From the NCBI GenBank assembly GCA_963782475.1, contig CAWAJW010000015.1, positions 1,364,001 through 1,428,000 of the forward strand: DNA of 64,000 nucleotides, in the 5' to 3' direction. Source of the stretch: CAVQBP01 sp963782475 (GTDB lineage: Bacteria > Bacteroidota > Ignavibacteria > Ignavibacteriales > Ignavibacteriaceae). Positions 8,035 to 17,242 of this stretch are shown piece after piece. Below the pieces are notes generated by a model. It did no database searches and was not told where the DNA came from. It saw only the letters and a list, made by a program, of their open reading frames with translations. Each line of letters begins with the position of its first letter. Within the stretch, counting starts at the first letter, position 1. Both the position numbers and the translations under genes were made by a program.

Positions 8035-8355
8035 TTAAGCTCGCAGCAATGCGGAATTATTCGGATGTACTGAGACATTCCATAGAGCTATAATAGTAAT
8101 TATGGCGCCAAATATTATGAAGTTCCATCCGGTATTTAAGCCGAAAAAAGCGCCGCTTAAAAATAACCATAGTCCGGCTAAAGAATTAACAAAACCTTGC
8201 CAGCTTTTTCCTTTCTTTGCAGACCAAATTCCAAAAATGAAAACTATAATCCCCGGTATCCACATATTGTCTGCGGCTTGTAAAGGATTAAAAAATCCGC
8301 AGCTTAATACCCATATACCTGAAATTAAATCGACCCAGCCTTGCCACATTTTCAA
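8035..8355 (-). CDS. SPW-repeat membrane protein
   Basis: A 106-residue integral membrane protein with four short hydrophobic helices arranged as two repeats: WQGWVDLISGIWVLSCGFF and WQGFVNSLAGLWLFLSGAF each start with W-Q-G and end in a Ser/Gly kink. This two-repeat architecture is typical of the SPW repeat family (PF03779), whose function is unknown. AAAGGAG lies upstream of the ATG on the minus strand, which supports the start. It converges with the exported protein gene, 24 bases apart. Confidence 0.8.
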   Translation of the reverse strand: MKMWQGWVDLISGIWVLSCGFFNPLQAADNMWIPGIIVFIFGIWSAKKGKSWQGFVNSLAGLWLFLSGAFFGLNTGWNFIIFGAIITIIALWNVSVHPNNSALLRA

Positions 8356-8490
8356 AGCTCCTTTAATGATTTTTAGACTAATAATTATTTTAATTTAATT
8401 AATAGCAGGTTAGAATTTTGTGAGGAGATAATCATGGTGTTATATGTATCAAAGATGATAAAGGAAGTATCAAATTATATATCTTACTTA

Positions 8491-8748
8491 TTAAATAGCT
8501 GCATTTTCAACTTTTTCAGCGGAAAAAGGGAATGCGAAGAAGTAGTGATATTCATCTTCCTTAATTATTTTTTCTTTTGTTAAAAAGTATTTATCAACCA
8601 GACTATTATTAAAAAAAGGAAGATACAACTTCTCTTCGTAATACATTTTTGGCAATCTTATTTGTTTATGAGTTACAAGATAAGCCATGTCAATCATGAC
8701 TTTTCTGGTAAATCCTTCAGATTCTTTTCTGAGGTATAATGGTCTCAT
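8491..8748 (-). CDS. Small hypothetical protein
   Basis: An 85-residue reading frame rich in Tyr, Phe and Lys without recognisable domain. It begins MRPLYLRKESEGFTRK and has no signal peptide or membrane helix. A weak ribosome site (AAAGAAC) precedes the ATG. It overlaps, on the opposite strand, a short plus-strand frame (8434-8583) that has a better ribosome site, so it is uncertain which, if either, is expressed. Confidence 0.35.
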   Translation of the reverse strand: MRPLYLRKESEGFTRKVMIDMAYLVTHKQIRLPKMYYEEKLYLPFFNNSLVDKYFLTKEKIIKEDEYHYFFAFPFSAEKVENAAI

Positions 8749-9020
8749 GCAGTTCTTTCAAAATAATGACTTAAAATACGCTATAAGAACAAGGTTAGCA
8801 GCATTCCTAAAATCCGGCACTCCTTAACATTAGTTATTATATGAAAAATATGAATTAAAATATAAACAAAAAGAAATTGTTTTTTCTAATTAGAGCTAAT
8901 ATTTAATTTTAATTCCTGAATTTCTTAGCATATGTTTTCTTATTATTATTTACTGATTATGCTTTAAAAATCAATTTCATTATTTTTAAAGTTCTTAATT
9001 CAACTATCTTGGAGAATAAT

Positions 9021-9938
9021 TTGGGCTTATTAGTTGTAGGAACACTAGGTCTTGATAATGTTGCAACTCCGTTTGATAAAATAGAAAATGCTTTAGGGGG
9101 GTCGGCAACTTATATAGCATTATCAGCAGGGTATTTTAGCGGGCCAATATATCTTGTCGGTGTTGTAGGTAAAGATTTTCCGGAAAGATATATCAGTTTA
9201 TTGGAGCAGCATAACGTTGATCTTGAAGGGCTTCAAATTTTAGAAAATGAAAAAACATTCCGCTGGGCAGGAAAATACCACTACGATTTAAATGTTAGAG
9301 ATACACTTTTAACCGAATTGAATGCCCTGGAGAATTTTGATCCTGTTTTACCAGAGAAATACCGTAAAGCCAAATTCGTTTGTCTTGGTAATATAGATCC
9401 TTCGCTGCAATTAAAGGTTCTGGATCAAATGGAAAACCCAAGATTTATAGTTTGTGATACTATGAACTACTGGATTGAAGGTAAAAAGGAAGAGCTCCTC
9501 CAGGTTCTTCAAAGAACAAATGTTTTAATTATCAATGATTCGGAAGCACGGTTATTGACTAAAGAGCCGAATTTAATAAAATCAGCAAAAGTAATCCGGG
9601 ATATGGGACCTGAAATATTAATTATCAAAAAAGGAGAGCATGGCGCTCTCCTTTTTACCGATGATGTCATTTTTTCAGCACCTGCTTATCCAATGGAAAT
9701 GATTTATGATCCCACAGGTGCAGGAGATTCTTTCGCAGGCGGATTTATCGGCTATTTACATAAGACTCAGGATTTAAGCCCGGAAAATATGAAATGTGCC
9801 GTGGTTTATGGAAGTGCGATGGCTTCGTTTTGTGTAGAGAAGTTCTCTACAAAAGGATTAGAGGAACTGGAATATCTTCGTGTTCAGGATAGGTACAGGG
9901 ATTTTCTTAAACTTTCACAATTTGATGAAAAAGAATAA
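9021..9938 (+). CDS. PfkB-family sugar/nucleoside kinase
   Basis: Ribokinase-like kinase that transfers phosphate from ATP to a sugar or nucleoside. Visible signatures are the N-terminal di-Gly motif NALGGSATYIALSAGYFSG and the C-terminal DPTGAGDSFAGGF with the catalytic Asp and the anion hole. Length of about 305 residues is normal. I place the start at TTG 9021 because GGAG at 9011-9014 lies six bases before it; a TTG at 9009 is in frame but has no ribosome site. The 3' end overlaps mtnA by 14 bases, so a shared pathway (methylthioribose or nucleoside salvage) is plausible. Substrate is unknown. Confidence 0.85.
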   Translation: MGLLVVGTLGLDNVATPFDKIENALGGSATYIALSAGYFSGPIYLVGVVGKDFPERYISLLEQHNVDLEGLQILENEKTFRWAGKYHYDLNVRDTLLTELNALENFDPVLPEKYRKAKFVCLGNIDPSLQLKVLDQMENPRFIVCDTMNYWIEGKKEELLQVLQRTNVLIINDSEARLLTKEPNLIKSAKVIRDMGPEILIIKKGEHGALLFTDDVIFSAPAYPMEMIYDPTGAGDSFAGGFIGYLHKTQDLSPENMKCAVVYGSAMASFCVEKFSTKGLEELEYLRVQDRYRDFLKLSQFDEKE

Positions 9939-10944
9939 TTATTTTTCCTTAGATTTTATTGATGATAAATTTATTTTCCTCGATCAGACAAAGCTTCCGT
10001 TAGCTGAAGAATATATTGAAACCGAGGACTATAATAGGATAGCTGAAGCAATTGAGCGTTTGGAAATTAGAGGCGCTCCTGCAATTGGTGTTGCAGCGGC
10101 TTATGGTTTATCATTATCACTAAAAGGCATCCCAAAGAATTCTGCTGAAGAAATATTTAAAACCGCTTATCTTCGCCTTTCGAAAACCCGGCCTACTGCA
10201 GTTAATTTGTTTAGATCCTTGGAAGATATTAAAAAAGTTTATTCAGCTTGTAAAGATTCGGATAATATTTATTCAATTTTAAAATCCGAAGCTGAAAAAA
10301 TTCATAAAGATGATATTGAAAAATGCAGGTTAATAGGGAAAAACGGTTTAAGCATCTTTAGAAAAAACAATTCTGTTGTATTGACGCATTGCAACACCGG
10401 CAAGCTCGCAACCAGTGGTGAAGGAACTGCATTTAATGTAATTAAAAGAGCCTTTGAAGAGGAGCTGGTAAGTTTCGTTTATGCAGATGAAACCCGTCCG
10501 CTGCTGCAGGGTTTGAGGCTCACTGCTTTTGAACTGGAAAAAAACAGTATCCCGTTTGCCGTTTTAACTGATTCCAGTGCCGCATCTCTTATGCAGCAGA
10601 ATAAAGTTGATCTTGTTGTTGTAGGAGCAGATCGTATCGCAATAAACGGAGACACTGCTAATAAAATAGGAACGTATAGTTTAGCTGTACTATGTTACCA
10701 TCATAATATACCATTTTATATTGCTGCACCAACCACTACCATCGATAGGACAATTCCCTCCGGTCATGATATAATAATTGAAGAGAGGGAGAGCACTGAA
10801 TTAACAAAGATTAATGGTAATAAAATCGCCCCGGATTATTATAAAGCTTATACTCCCGCTTTTGATGTAACTCCTTCACATTTAATTACAGGTATAATAA
10901 CAGAAGACCAGGTTTATTTTTTCCCTTATAATTTTATTCAATGA
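9925..10944 (+). CDS. mtnA: S-methyl-5-thioribose-1-phosphate isomerase MtnA
   Basis: Converts 5-methylthioribose-1-phosphate to methylthioribulose-1-phosphate in methionine salvage. The eIF2B-like fold shows the expected motifs: RGAPAIGVAAAYG near the N-terminus, LTHCNTGKLATSGEGTAF containing the catalytic Cys, YADETRPLLQG, and VVGADRIAINGDTANKIGTY with the catalytic Asp. About 339 residues from the ATG at 9925, the normal length; an earlier in-frame TTG at 9880 would overlap the kinase more deeply and is less likely. recO follows with ATGA overlap. Other salvage genes are not in the window. Confidence 0.92.
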   Translation: MKKNNYFSLDFIDDKFIFLDQTKLPLAEEYIETEDYNRIAEAIERLEIRGAPAIGVAAAYGLSLSLKGIPKNSAEEIFKTAYLRLSKTRPTAVNLFRSLEDIKKVYSACKDSDNIYSILKSEAEKIHKDDIEKCRLIGKNGLSIFRKNNSVVLTHCNTGKLATSGEGTAFNVIKRAFEEELVSFVYADETRPLLQGLRLTAFELEKNSIPFAVLTDSSAASLMQQNKVDLVVVGADRIAINGDTANKIGTYSLAVLCYHHNIPFYIAAPTTTIDRTIPSGHDIIIEERESTELTKINGNKIAPDYYKAYTPAFDVTPSHLITGIITEDQVYFFPYNFIQ

Positions 10945-11687
10945 GTGAAATAGTAAAAACCGAAGCTGTAGTTCTAAATAAAATAAACTACGGCGATACG
11001 AGCAGTATTGCTGCGCTTTTTACAAAAAGCTACGGTAAATTATCTGCCATTATAAAAGGGGGCAGAAGTCCGAAATCCAAAATTAGTTTTATTGCTGATC
11101 CACTTAATTATCTGCAAATTATTTTATATAAGAAGGATAACCGCGAACTTCAAATATTATCAAGTGCGGATATTATTTCGCATTTCCCAAGGATAAAAGA
11201 AGATCTTGAAAAGCTGAAGTTTTCTTATGCAATCCTGGAACTTGTTAAAAAACTGAGTCCCGAACATGAAGCAAATGAAAGATTATTCAACGGGTTGATT
11301 AGGATTCTTAATCTGTATGAAGATTCAACTGAACATCCTAAGATATTATTCGGAAGATTTTTTATCTTCTTTTTGACAGAATTAGGTTATGCTGTCCAAA
11401 TTCAAAAGTGTGCTTCTTGCGGTAAATCAAACCTTAACAATATGAATTTGGCCTACAATTTTGAATTAGGTATTTTATGTAATGATTGTAAATCGTCATA
11501 TATTGAATCCTACCAGATAAATCCGGAACTTTTTAATTATTTGCATTGTCTAAAGCAGAATAAAAAGGTTGTTTATGAAAGAGAAATGATTTACGATAAA
11601 GCAATTATGTTCCTGGAATTGTACTTAAAATTTCATATTACTGATTTCAACGGGATCAAATCATTTCAATTATTTAAAGAGGTCTAA
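10941..11687 (+). CDS. recO: DNA repair protein RecO
   Basis: RecO loads RecA on single-stranded DNA in the RecFOR pathway. The 248-residue protein starts with an OB-fold domain (KTEAVVLNKINYGDTSSIAALFT, given in two parts in the family profile; SYGKLSAIIKGGRSPKS follows) and ends in the helical domain. A zinc-binding site is visible as CASCGKSN near residue 155 and CNDCKSS near 178. The start codon overlaps the mtnA stop (ATGA), so the two are translationally coupled. Confidence 0.92.
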   Translation: MSEIVKTEAVVLNKINYGDTSSIAALFTKSYGKLSAIIKGGRSPKSKISFIADPLNYLQIILYKKDNRELQILSSADIISHFPRIKEDLEKLKFSYAILELVKKLSPEHEANERLFNGLIRILNLYEDSTEHPKILFGRFFIFFLTELGYAVQIQKCASCGKSNLNNMNLAYNFELGILCNDCKSSYIESYQINPELFNYLHCLKQNKKVVYEREMIYDKAIMFLELYLKFHITDFNGIKSFQLFKEV

Positions 11688-11756
11688 TAAAAAGTTTCTA
11701 CTAATGCAATGAACTTGCAGAAAAGTCAAAATTTTAGAATATAATGGAGGAAAAAA

Positions 11757-13247
11757 ATGAAAACTAAAGGGTTAATTGGTGCTCTTGCTTTAATTGTAGT
11801 AGGAATTATTTTCGGAGCACTTCTTGTATCTGGCTTTGGATTAGTAAGACCCAGCATGGCAGATATAAATCTCGGTGCTTCTCAACCGCCGGTTAATTTA
11901 GATGCAGACGCTACTTCATTTAGTAAGGCATTTATTGAAGTTGCGCAGAAAGTAACTCCTGCCATAGTTCAAATCAATGTTATCTCTGAAACAAAAGATA
12001 ATCCTCACCAGGATTTTTTCTTTTTCCCATTTAAAGATATGCCTCAGGAAGAAAGAGGATCGGGAAGCGGTATAATTATCTCTAAAGATGGTTATATTGT
12101 AACTAACAACCATGTTGTTGAAAATTCCACTTCAGTGAAGGTAGGATTATTTGATAAAAGAGTGTTTGATGCTAAAGTTATCGGCACAGATCCTTTAACT
12201 GATTTGGCCGTAATTAAAATTGATGCAAATGATTTACCTACAGCTTATTTGGGCGATTCCGATAATCTTAAAGTCGGGCAATGGGTAATGGCAATTGGAA
12301 ATCCATTATCTTTAGCTTCAACTGTTACAGCCGGTATCGTCAGTGCGATGGGGAGAGGAAGGTTAGGCTTAATTAAAAATAGTTACGGTGTTGAAGATTT
12401 TATACAAACGGATGCTGCTATAAATCCCGGCAACAGCGGCGGAGCCTTGGTTGATCTTTCAGGATCTGTTATTGGTGTCAACTCGGCAATTGCCGCCGGA
12501 AGAACCGGCACTTATATCGGATATGGATTTGCAATCCCTATTAATCTTGTTAAATCAGTTGCAAAAGATTTAATTGCCCACGGGAAAATAAGCAGGGGTT
12601 ATATCGGCGTTAATATCGGTGATATTGATTATACCACCGCGAAATCATTAGGGCTTGATAAACCCAAAGGCGTTATTGTTCAGGGTGTACTGCCGAACGG
12701 CGCAGCCGCTAATGCCGATATTAAACAAGGTGATGTTATTTTAAAAATAGACAATAAAGAAGTTGATCAGACTAATGAACTTCAAAGTTATATTGCAAGC
12801 AAGTCTGCTGGATCTACTGTCGATTTAACAATTTACAGGAATGGTAAAACTATAGACAGAAAGGTAACATTAAAACCAAGGGAAGAAGATTCAAAAGCCG
12901 AACCGACAACGGATAAGAAAGAAGAAGATAATGAATCTAAATCAGAGAACTCATCCGCTACTTTTGATAATATCGGAATTTCGGTAAGAAACCTAACTTC
13001 CAAAGAAAAGACGGACTATAAAGTTGATCATGGTGTAATTATTACTGAAGTTAAACCTTTCAGTGAAGCCGAAGATCAGCAATTATTCCAGGGTGCTATA
13101 ATAGTTCAGGCCGATAAAAAACCGGTTGAAAATGTTAAGGATTTAAAAGAAATATTGAATGATAAAAAAGGTTCTGCTGTCTTAATGGAAATGCAGGACA
13201 CTAAAGGAAACAGTTTCTTTAAGGGTATACAAGTACCGGAGAAATAG
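11757..13247 (+). CDS. HtrA/Do-family periplasmic serine protease with two PDZ domains
   Basis: Degrades or refolds damaged envelope proteins. Residues 7-30 form an N-terminal membrane anchor or uncleaved signal. The trypsin-like domain has the full triad: His119 in TNNHVVEN, Asp149 in TDLAVIKI and Ser227 in NPGNSGGALVDL. Two PDZ domains follow at about 275-375 (GYIGVNIGDI) and 410-495, separated by a Glu/Lys/Ser-rich linker. AATGGAGGAAAAAA precedes the ATG. A strong terminator lies 30 bases after the stop, so this is a single-gene unit. Confidence 0.93.
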   Translation: MKTKGLIGALALIVVGIIFGALLVSGFGLVRPSMADINLGASQPPVNLDADATSFSKAFIEVAQKVTPAIVQINVISETKDNPHQDFFFFPFKDMPQEERGSGSGIIISKDGYIVTNNHVVENSTSVKVGLFDKRVFDAKVIGTDPLTDLAVIKIDANDLPTAYLGDSDNLKVGQWVMAIGNPLSLASTVTAGIVSAMGRGRLGLIKNSYGVEDFIQTDAAINPGNSGGALVDLSGSVIGVNSAIAAGRTGTYIGYGFAIPINLVKSVAKDLIAHGKISRGYIGVNIGDIDYTTAKSLGLDKPKGVIVQGVLPNGAAANADIKQGDVILKIDNKEVDQTNELQSYIASKSAGSTVDLTIYRNGKTIDRKVTLKPREEDSKAEPTTDKKEEDNESKSENSSATFDNIGISVRNLTSKEKTDYKVDHGVIITEVKPFSEAEDQQLFQGAIIVQADKKPVENVKDLKEILNDKKGSAVLMEMQDTKGNSFFKGIQVPEK

Positions 13248-13276
13248 TAACCTGATATTCCCAAATATTTGGCAAA

Positions 13277-13304
13277 ACGCCCGGTTTATCCGGGCGTTTT
13301 TTTT
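13277..13304 (+). terminator. Rho-independent terminator after htrA-like gene
   Basis: Arms ACGCCCGG (13277-13284) and CCGGGCGT (13290-13297) form a perfect 8-bp GC-rich stem with a 5-base loop, followed by eight T residues. Confidence 0.93.
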
Positions 13305-13406
13305 ATCCCTTAATCTTCTTAACAACATTTATTATGAATGCTTAGCAGGAGTGAAAATTTAGCTAATACTTTTTTATATTTGTTACCTCAATAAAATGGA
13401 TTAAAG

Positions 13407-14624
13407 ATGATAAGATTTCTTACTTCGGGTGAATCTCACGGCAAAGCCGTAATTTCAGTTCTGGAAGGTTTTCCATCAAATATTAAAATTGAAAACGATT
13501 ATATCAATTTTCATCTTAAAAGAAGACAAGCCGGATACGGCAGAGGTTTAAGAATGAAAATCGAAACAGATACAGCCGAAATTTTATCCGGGATTCGGTT
13601 TCAAAAAACCCTCGGTTCTCCCATTTCTCTTTTAATAAAAAATAAAGATTGGGAAAACTGGATCCCCAAAATGACCCCGGATAAAAGAAAAGAGGTAGTA
13701 GAAAAAATTACAATCCCAAGGCCGGGGCATGCAGATTTGGTCGGGATATCAAAATATAATTTTAATGATATAAGAAATTCAATTGAAAGATCTTCGGCAA
13801 GGGAAACGGCCGCAAGAGTAGCTGCTGGATCAATCGCAAGAAAATTTCTTGAAGAATTTGGAATTTTTTTTGGAAGCTATGTTGAAAGTATAGGAGGAAT
13901 CTATTCAAAAAATAATTTTATAAATAAACTATTTAATAACGATTTGCCCAAAAATTTTAATGCGTGGAACCTATCAGTCGAATCTGACAAAAGCGATGTA
14001 AGGGTCCTTGATAAGGAACATGAAGGAAAAATAATAAATAAGATTAAAGAGGCAAAAAAGAAAGGAGATACTTTAGGAGGAACTTTTATTGCACTAGCTA
14101 CCGGGGTTCCGGTCGGACTTGGAAGTTTTGTTCATTATGATACTAAACTTGATGCGGAAATTGCACAATCAATTATGTCGATTAATGCAGTAAAAGCAGT
14201 AGCAATTGGCTCCGGTTTTGATTCTGCCGAAAAGTTCGGATCCGAGTCTCATGATGAAATTATAAAAACTAAAAATGGTTTTTCACGAAAGACAAACCGC
14301 TCCGGAGGAATTGAAGGGGGAATCTCGACTGGTTTGCCTGTTATTGTACGCGGAGCAATGAAACCGATTGCCACGTTGATGAGCCCTATCGAAAGCGTTG
14401 ATCTTAAGAATATGAAGATTGTTGATGCCAGAAGAGAAAGAAGCGATTTTGTAGCTGTTCCGGCTTGTGCGGTAATTGCAGAATCAATGCTCGCCTGGTC
14501 TATTGCGAAGTATTTCCTGCTGAAATTCGGTGGCGACTCAATCGAAGAGACTAAAGACAATTTTAAAAGCTACAATTCGAAATTGATGAAGAGAATTACT
14601 AAGAATTTTAAAAGCAAAAACTGA
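13407..14624 (+). CDS. aroC: Chorismate synthase AroC
   Basis: Last step of the shikimate pathway: 5-enolpyruvylshikimate-3-phosphate to chorismate, with reduced FMN. Signatures: TSGESHGKAVISVLEGFPS at the N-terminus, RRQAGYGRGLRMKIETD, RPGHADLVG, RSSARETAARVAAG, SGGIEGGISTG (GGIxGG type) and the C-terminal RRERSDFVAVPA. The length of 405 residues is within the usual range, with an insertion near residues 160-205 (KNNFINKLFNNDLPKN). TATATTTG at 13375-13382 resembles the Bacteroidetes -7 promoter element, but no convincing -33 box was seen. Confidence 0.95.
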   Translation: MIRFLTSGESHGKAVISVLEGFPSNIKIENDYINFHLKRRQAGYGRGLRMKIETDTAEILSGIRFQKTLGSPISLLIKNKDWENWIPKMTPDKRKEVVEKITIPRPGHADLVGISKYNFNDIRNSIERSSARETAARVAAGSIARKFLEEFGIFFGSYVESIGGIYSKNNFINKLFNNDLPKNFNAWNLSVESDKSDVRVLDKEHEGKIINKIKEAKKKGDTLGGTFIALATGVPVGLGSFVHYDTKLDAEIAQSIMSINAVKAVAIGSGFDSAEKFGSESHDEIIKTKNGFSRKTNRSGGIEGGISTGLPVIVRGAMKPIATLMSPIESVDLKNMKIVDARRERSDFVAVPACAVIAESMLAWSIAKYFLLKFGGDSIEETKDNFKSYNSKLMKRITKNFKSKN

Positions 14625-14641
14625 TAAATTGCTTAACACAA

Positions 14642-15286
14642 ATGATCGTTGTAAAAAAATTCACATTTAATCCTTTCTCAGAGAACACCTATGTTATATG
14701 GGATGAAAAAACCAACGAAGGAATGATAGCCGATCCGGGTTGTTATGGTCCCGATGAAGAGATGGAACTTGAAAATTTTATTGCTGATAGAAATATAACG
14801 GTAAAATATTTAATTGTAACTCATTGTCATATTGATCATCTTCTCGGATGCAGGTTTATTAAGGAAAAATATTCTCCTTTATATTTAGTTCCTAAAGATG
14901 ATATTCCTTTATTAAAGGAAGCGGAAAGACAAGGTTCTGCTTTTGGATTAGAAATTGATGCTCCTCCTCCTTTTCCGGATGATTATTTAAATGAAAATTC
15001 TAAGATCTTAATAGGAAAATCTCAGGCAGTGATTTTATCTACACCAGGACATTCACCTGGCGAGCATTGTATTTACTTTGAAAAAGAAAAATTTTGCGTA
15101 ACCGGCGACGTATTATTCCATAATAGTATCGGCAGAACAGATTTGTGGGGAGGAAATTATCCGAATTTACTGCTGTCTATAAAAGAAAAGCTTTTTGTTT
15201 TGCCTGACGATGTAATAATTTATCCGGGTCATGGTGACAACAGTAAAATTGGAATTGAAAAAAAGGATAATCCTTTTTTGACATAG
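14642..15286 (+). CDS. MBL-fold metallo-hydrolase (glyoxalase II-like)
   Basis: Metallo-beta-lactamase fold with the binuclear metal motif THCHIDHLLG (HxHxDH), a second His in STPGHSPGEHCIYF, Asp in VTGDVLFHNSIGRTDL and the last His in YPGHGDNSKIG. This arrangement is typical of the glyoxalase II / YcbL group of thioester hydrolases; 214 residues is the YcbL-type length without the C-terminal glutathione domain. It starts 17 bases after aroC and is probably cotranscribed with it. The substrate cannot be deduced. Confidence 0.88.
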   Translation: MIVVKKFTFNPFSENTYVIWDEKTNEGMIADPGCYGPDEEMELENFIADRNITVKYLIVTHCHIDHLLGCRFIKEKYSPLYLVPKDDIPLLKEAERQGSAFGLEIDAPPPFPDDYLNENSKILIGKSQAVILSTPGHSPGEHCIYFEKEKFCVTGDVLFHNSIGRTDLWGGNYPNLLLSIKEKLFVLPDDVIIYPGHGDNSKIGIEKKDNPFLT

Positions 15287-15438
15287 AATTTCTTATTTAT
15301 AACTTGTTCTAATCAGCTTGATAAATTGTAGTTAGATTTTTTTAGATTACTGATACATTTACAGTTAAATTATTCAGCTTTTACACTACTTTTTATCAAA
15401 TTTAAGTTTTATCTTTAGACAAAAGAATAAAACAATTC

Positions 15439-16206
15439 ATGATCTCACAAAAAGTTTACGGGAAAAATATTGCTTACATTATAGCCGGTTATTTCTTATT
15501 GTGGATCATTTTATTTGAATTTGTCTTACCTTCAAATAATTTTCTCCCCAAACCGTCAATTGTATTTGATTCATTTGGAGCCTTGTGGAAAGATTACCAT
15601 CTGCTGAGAAATTTAATATCTTCTATTGCCTCCGTTTATATCTCAATTATTGCATCATACTATCTGCTTAAAATTTTAAATAGATATATTTTACATGAAA
15701 AAGCAGGAATAAGGAATTTTATATTCTCGCTTGAATGGTTCTCTAAATATTTGCCGGGAATTGTTTTGGGCTTCTTATTAATTTACTGGTATCCCCAATC
15801 TGAGTATATAAAATATGTTTTCATTTTTGTTGTCGTTTTTAATCAGCTATTAATAAAACATTCCAGCTTATCGATGAAAATAAACCAGGCATATATAGAT
15901 TCAGCATTATCGCTGGGTGCAGGCAGTTCAGCAATCTCAAATAAAGTAATCTGGAGATCCATGCAGCCGGATTTGATGAATCATATTTATGATTCTCATT
16001 TGTATTTCTGGGCAATGCTGGTATTTTTTGAATTTGCCAATTATGGAAACGGATTCGGCTCTATTTTCAGGCGTGCACTTGAATTCAAAGATCTGTCGGC
16101 TTTACTAGCCGGAATGCTCATTTTAGGAGTAATAATTTTTCTTGGATCGCATATAATTAAATTATCGAAAAATAAACTTTTTCCATGGAACGGCATTGGA
16201 GACTGA
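15439..16206 (+). CDS. ABC transporter permease, TauC/SsuC-like, divergent
   Basis: A 255-residue membrane protein with about six hydrophobic helices and the binding-protein-dependent permease layout: an N-terminal helix ending in FLPKPSIVFDSFGALW, typical of the nitrate/sulfonate/taurine group, and an EAA-like loop around residues 152-180 (AYIDSALSLGAGSSAISNKV), where the EAA triplet is weakened to DSA. The next gene, overlapping by 11 bases, is its ATPase. No substrate-binding protein is encoded nearby. The overall weak conservation suggests a specialised or decaying system. Confidence 0.75.
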   Translation: MISQKVYGKNIAYIIAGYFLLWIILFEFVLPSNNFLPKPSIVFDSFGALWKDYHLLRNLISSIASVYISIIASYYLLKILNRYILHEKAGIRNFIFSLEWFSKYLPGIVLGFLLIYWYPQSEYIKYVFIFVVVFNQLLIKHSSLSMKINQAYIDSALSLGAGSSAISNKVIWRSMQPDLMNHIYDSHLYFWAMLVFFEFANYGNGFGSIFRRALEFKDLSALLAGMLILGVIIFLGSHIIKLSKNKLFPWNGIGD

Positions 16207-16999
16207 AAAAAATATACTTCATGTAAAAAATATCTCAAAATATTTTGAGATGCCTGCCGGTGCCAAAAATCATCTACTGGAAGATATCAATCTTAGTATA
16301 GAGAAAAACTCTGAAACGGGTCAGATAATCTCCATTCTTGCTCCATTTGCTTCAGGTAAGTCCACTCTATTGAGAATAATAGCCGGTCTCGAAAAACCAA
16401 CCTCGGGAGAAATTCTTTTAAATAATAAAAATTATACTTTGTCACAAAAGAAGGTAGTTTATTTGCCTGAAAAACCTTCATCTTTTCCATGGCTTAACGT
16501 TAAACAAAATTTAACCTTTGCTTCTGAATTTAATTTAAAGAATGATGATAAGGATATTAATGATATAATTTCTTTAGTAGGATTAACCGGTTACGAAAAC
16601 CATCTTCCGGATGATGAGAGCATTGGCTTCAGGTTCAGAATATCCCTGGGGCGCGCATTAGTAATTAATCCGGATTTCATTTTAGTTGACGACTCGCTCA
16701 AAGGTCTGGATCTTGAAACAAAAGAAGAAATTTATAACTTAATTGATATTGTAACTAATACGCAAAAAATTAATTTTATTTTTGCCACGGCAAATATATC
16801 ATCAGCAATAAATCTTTCGGATTCAATCTATCTGATGAAAAAAAATCCCGGGTCTATATTTCATGAAATCAAGTTGGAAAAAAGATCTAATAATAGGTTA
16901 AAGATTACCGGGGAAAAACATTTTTCTGAACTAAAAGATGAAATTGAATCTTTGTTTAAATCAAAAAATATAATGGAAGAAGTAAGTTTCACAATTTAA
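16196..16999 (+). CDS. ABC transporter ATP-binding protein with degenerate catalytic motifs
   Basis: TauB/SsuB-like ATPase of 267 residues starting at TTG and overlapping the permease. The P-loop is APFASGKSTLLRI (first Gly replaced by Ala). The Q-loop Gln is missing (YLPEKPSSFPWLNV), the LSGGQ signature is replaced by SIGFRFRISLGRAL, Walker B reads FILVDDSLKGLD with Asp instead of the catalytic Glu, and the H-loop His is absent (FIFATANISSA). The frame is open and of normal length, so this is consistent divergence, not an indel. The protein may bind ATP but probably hydrolyses poorly; it may gate or regulate its permease. Confidence 0.8.
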   Translation: METEKNILHVKNISKYFEMPAGAKNHLLEDINLSIEKNSETGQIISILAPFASGKSTLLRIIAGLEKPTSGEILLNNKNYTLSQKKVVYLPEKPSSFPWLNVKQNLTFASEFNLKNDDKDINDIISLVGLTGYENHLPDDESIGFRFRISLGRALVINPDFILVDDSLKGLDLETKEEIYNLIDIVTNTQKINFIFATANISSAINLSDSIYLMKKNPGSIFHEIKLEKRSNNRLKITGEKHFSELKDEIESLFKSKNIMEEVSFTI

Positions 17000-17242
17000 T
17001 TCTTGATAGTTCCGTTGGTATAAAAATTGAGCTTACTTACAAATCAACCTTATAGTTTTTTCCTCTTGTTTTGATTGATTTGTTCATTGATTTTTTTGTA
17101 GAAAATTCAATAATTGAAGCGTAAATTTTCTGAAAATAAACGGATTGTTGCAAACGAATTATTTATGGTAATTACTTCCGAAAAAACCTCCCAAATATGA
17201 GAATAAATTTTTAACTTAGAGTTAAAAAAAGATAATAGGACT

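Noticed and set aside
13352..13382. Bacteroidetes-type promoter before aroC
   Set aside because: TATATTTG fits the -7 element but no TTTG-like -33 box lies at the right distance; recorded only in the aroC entry.
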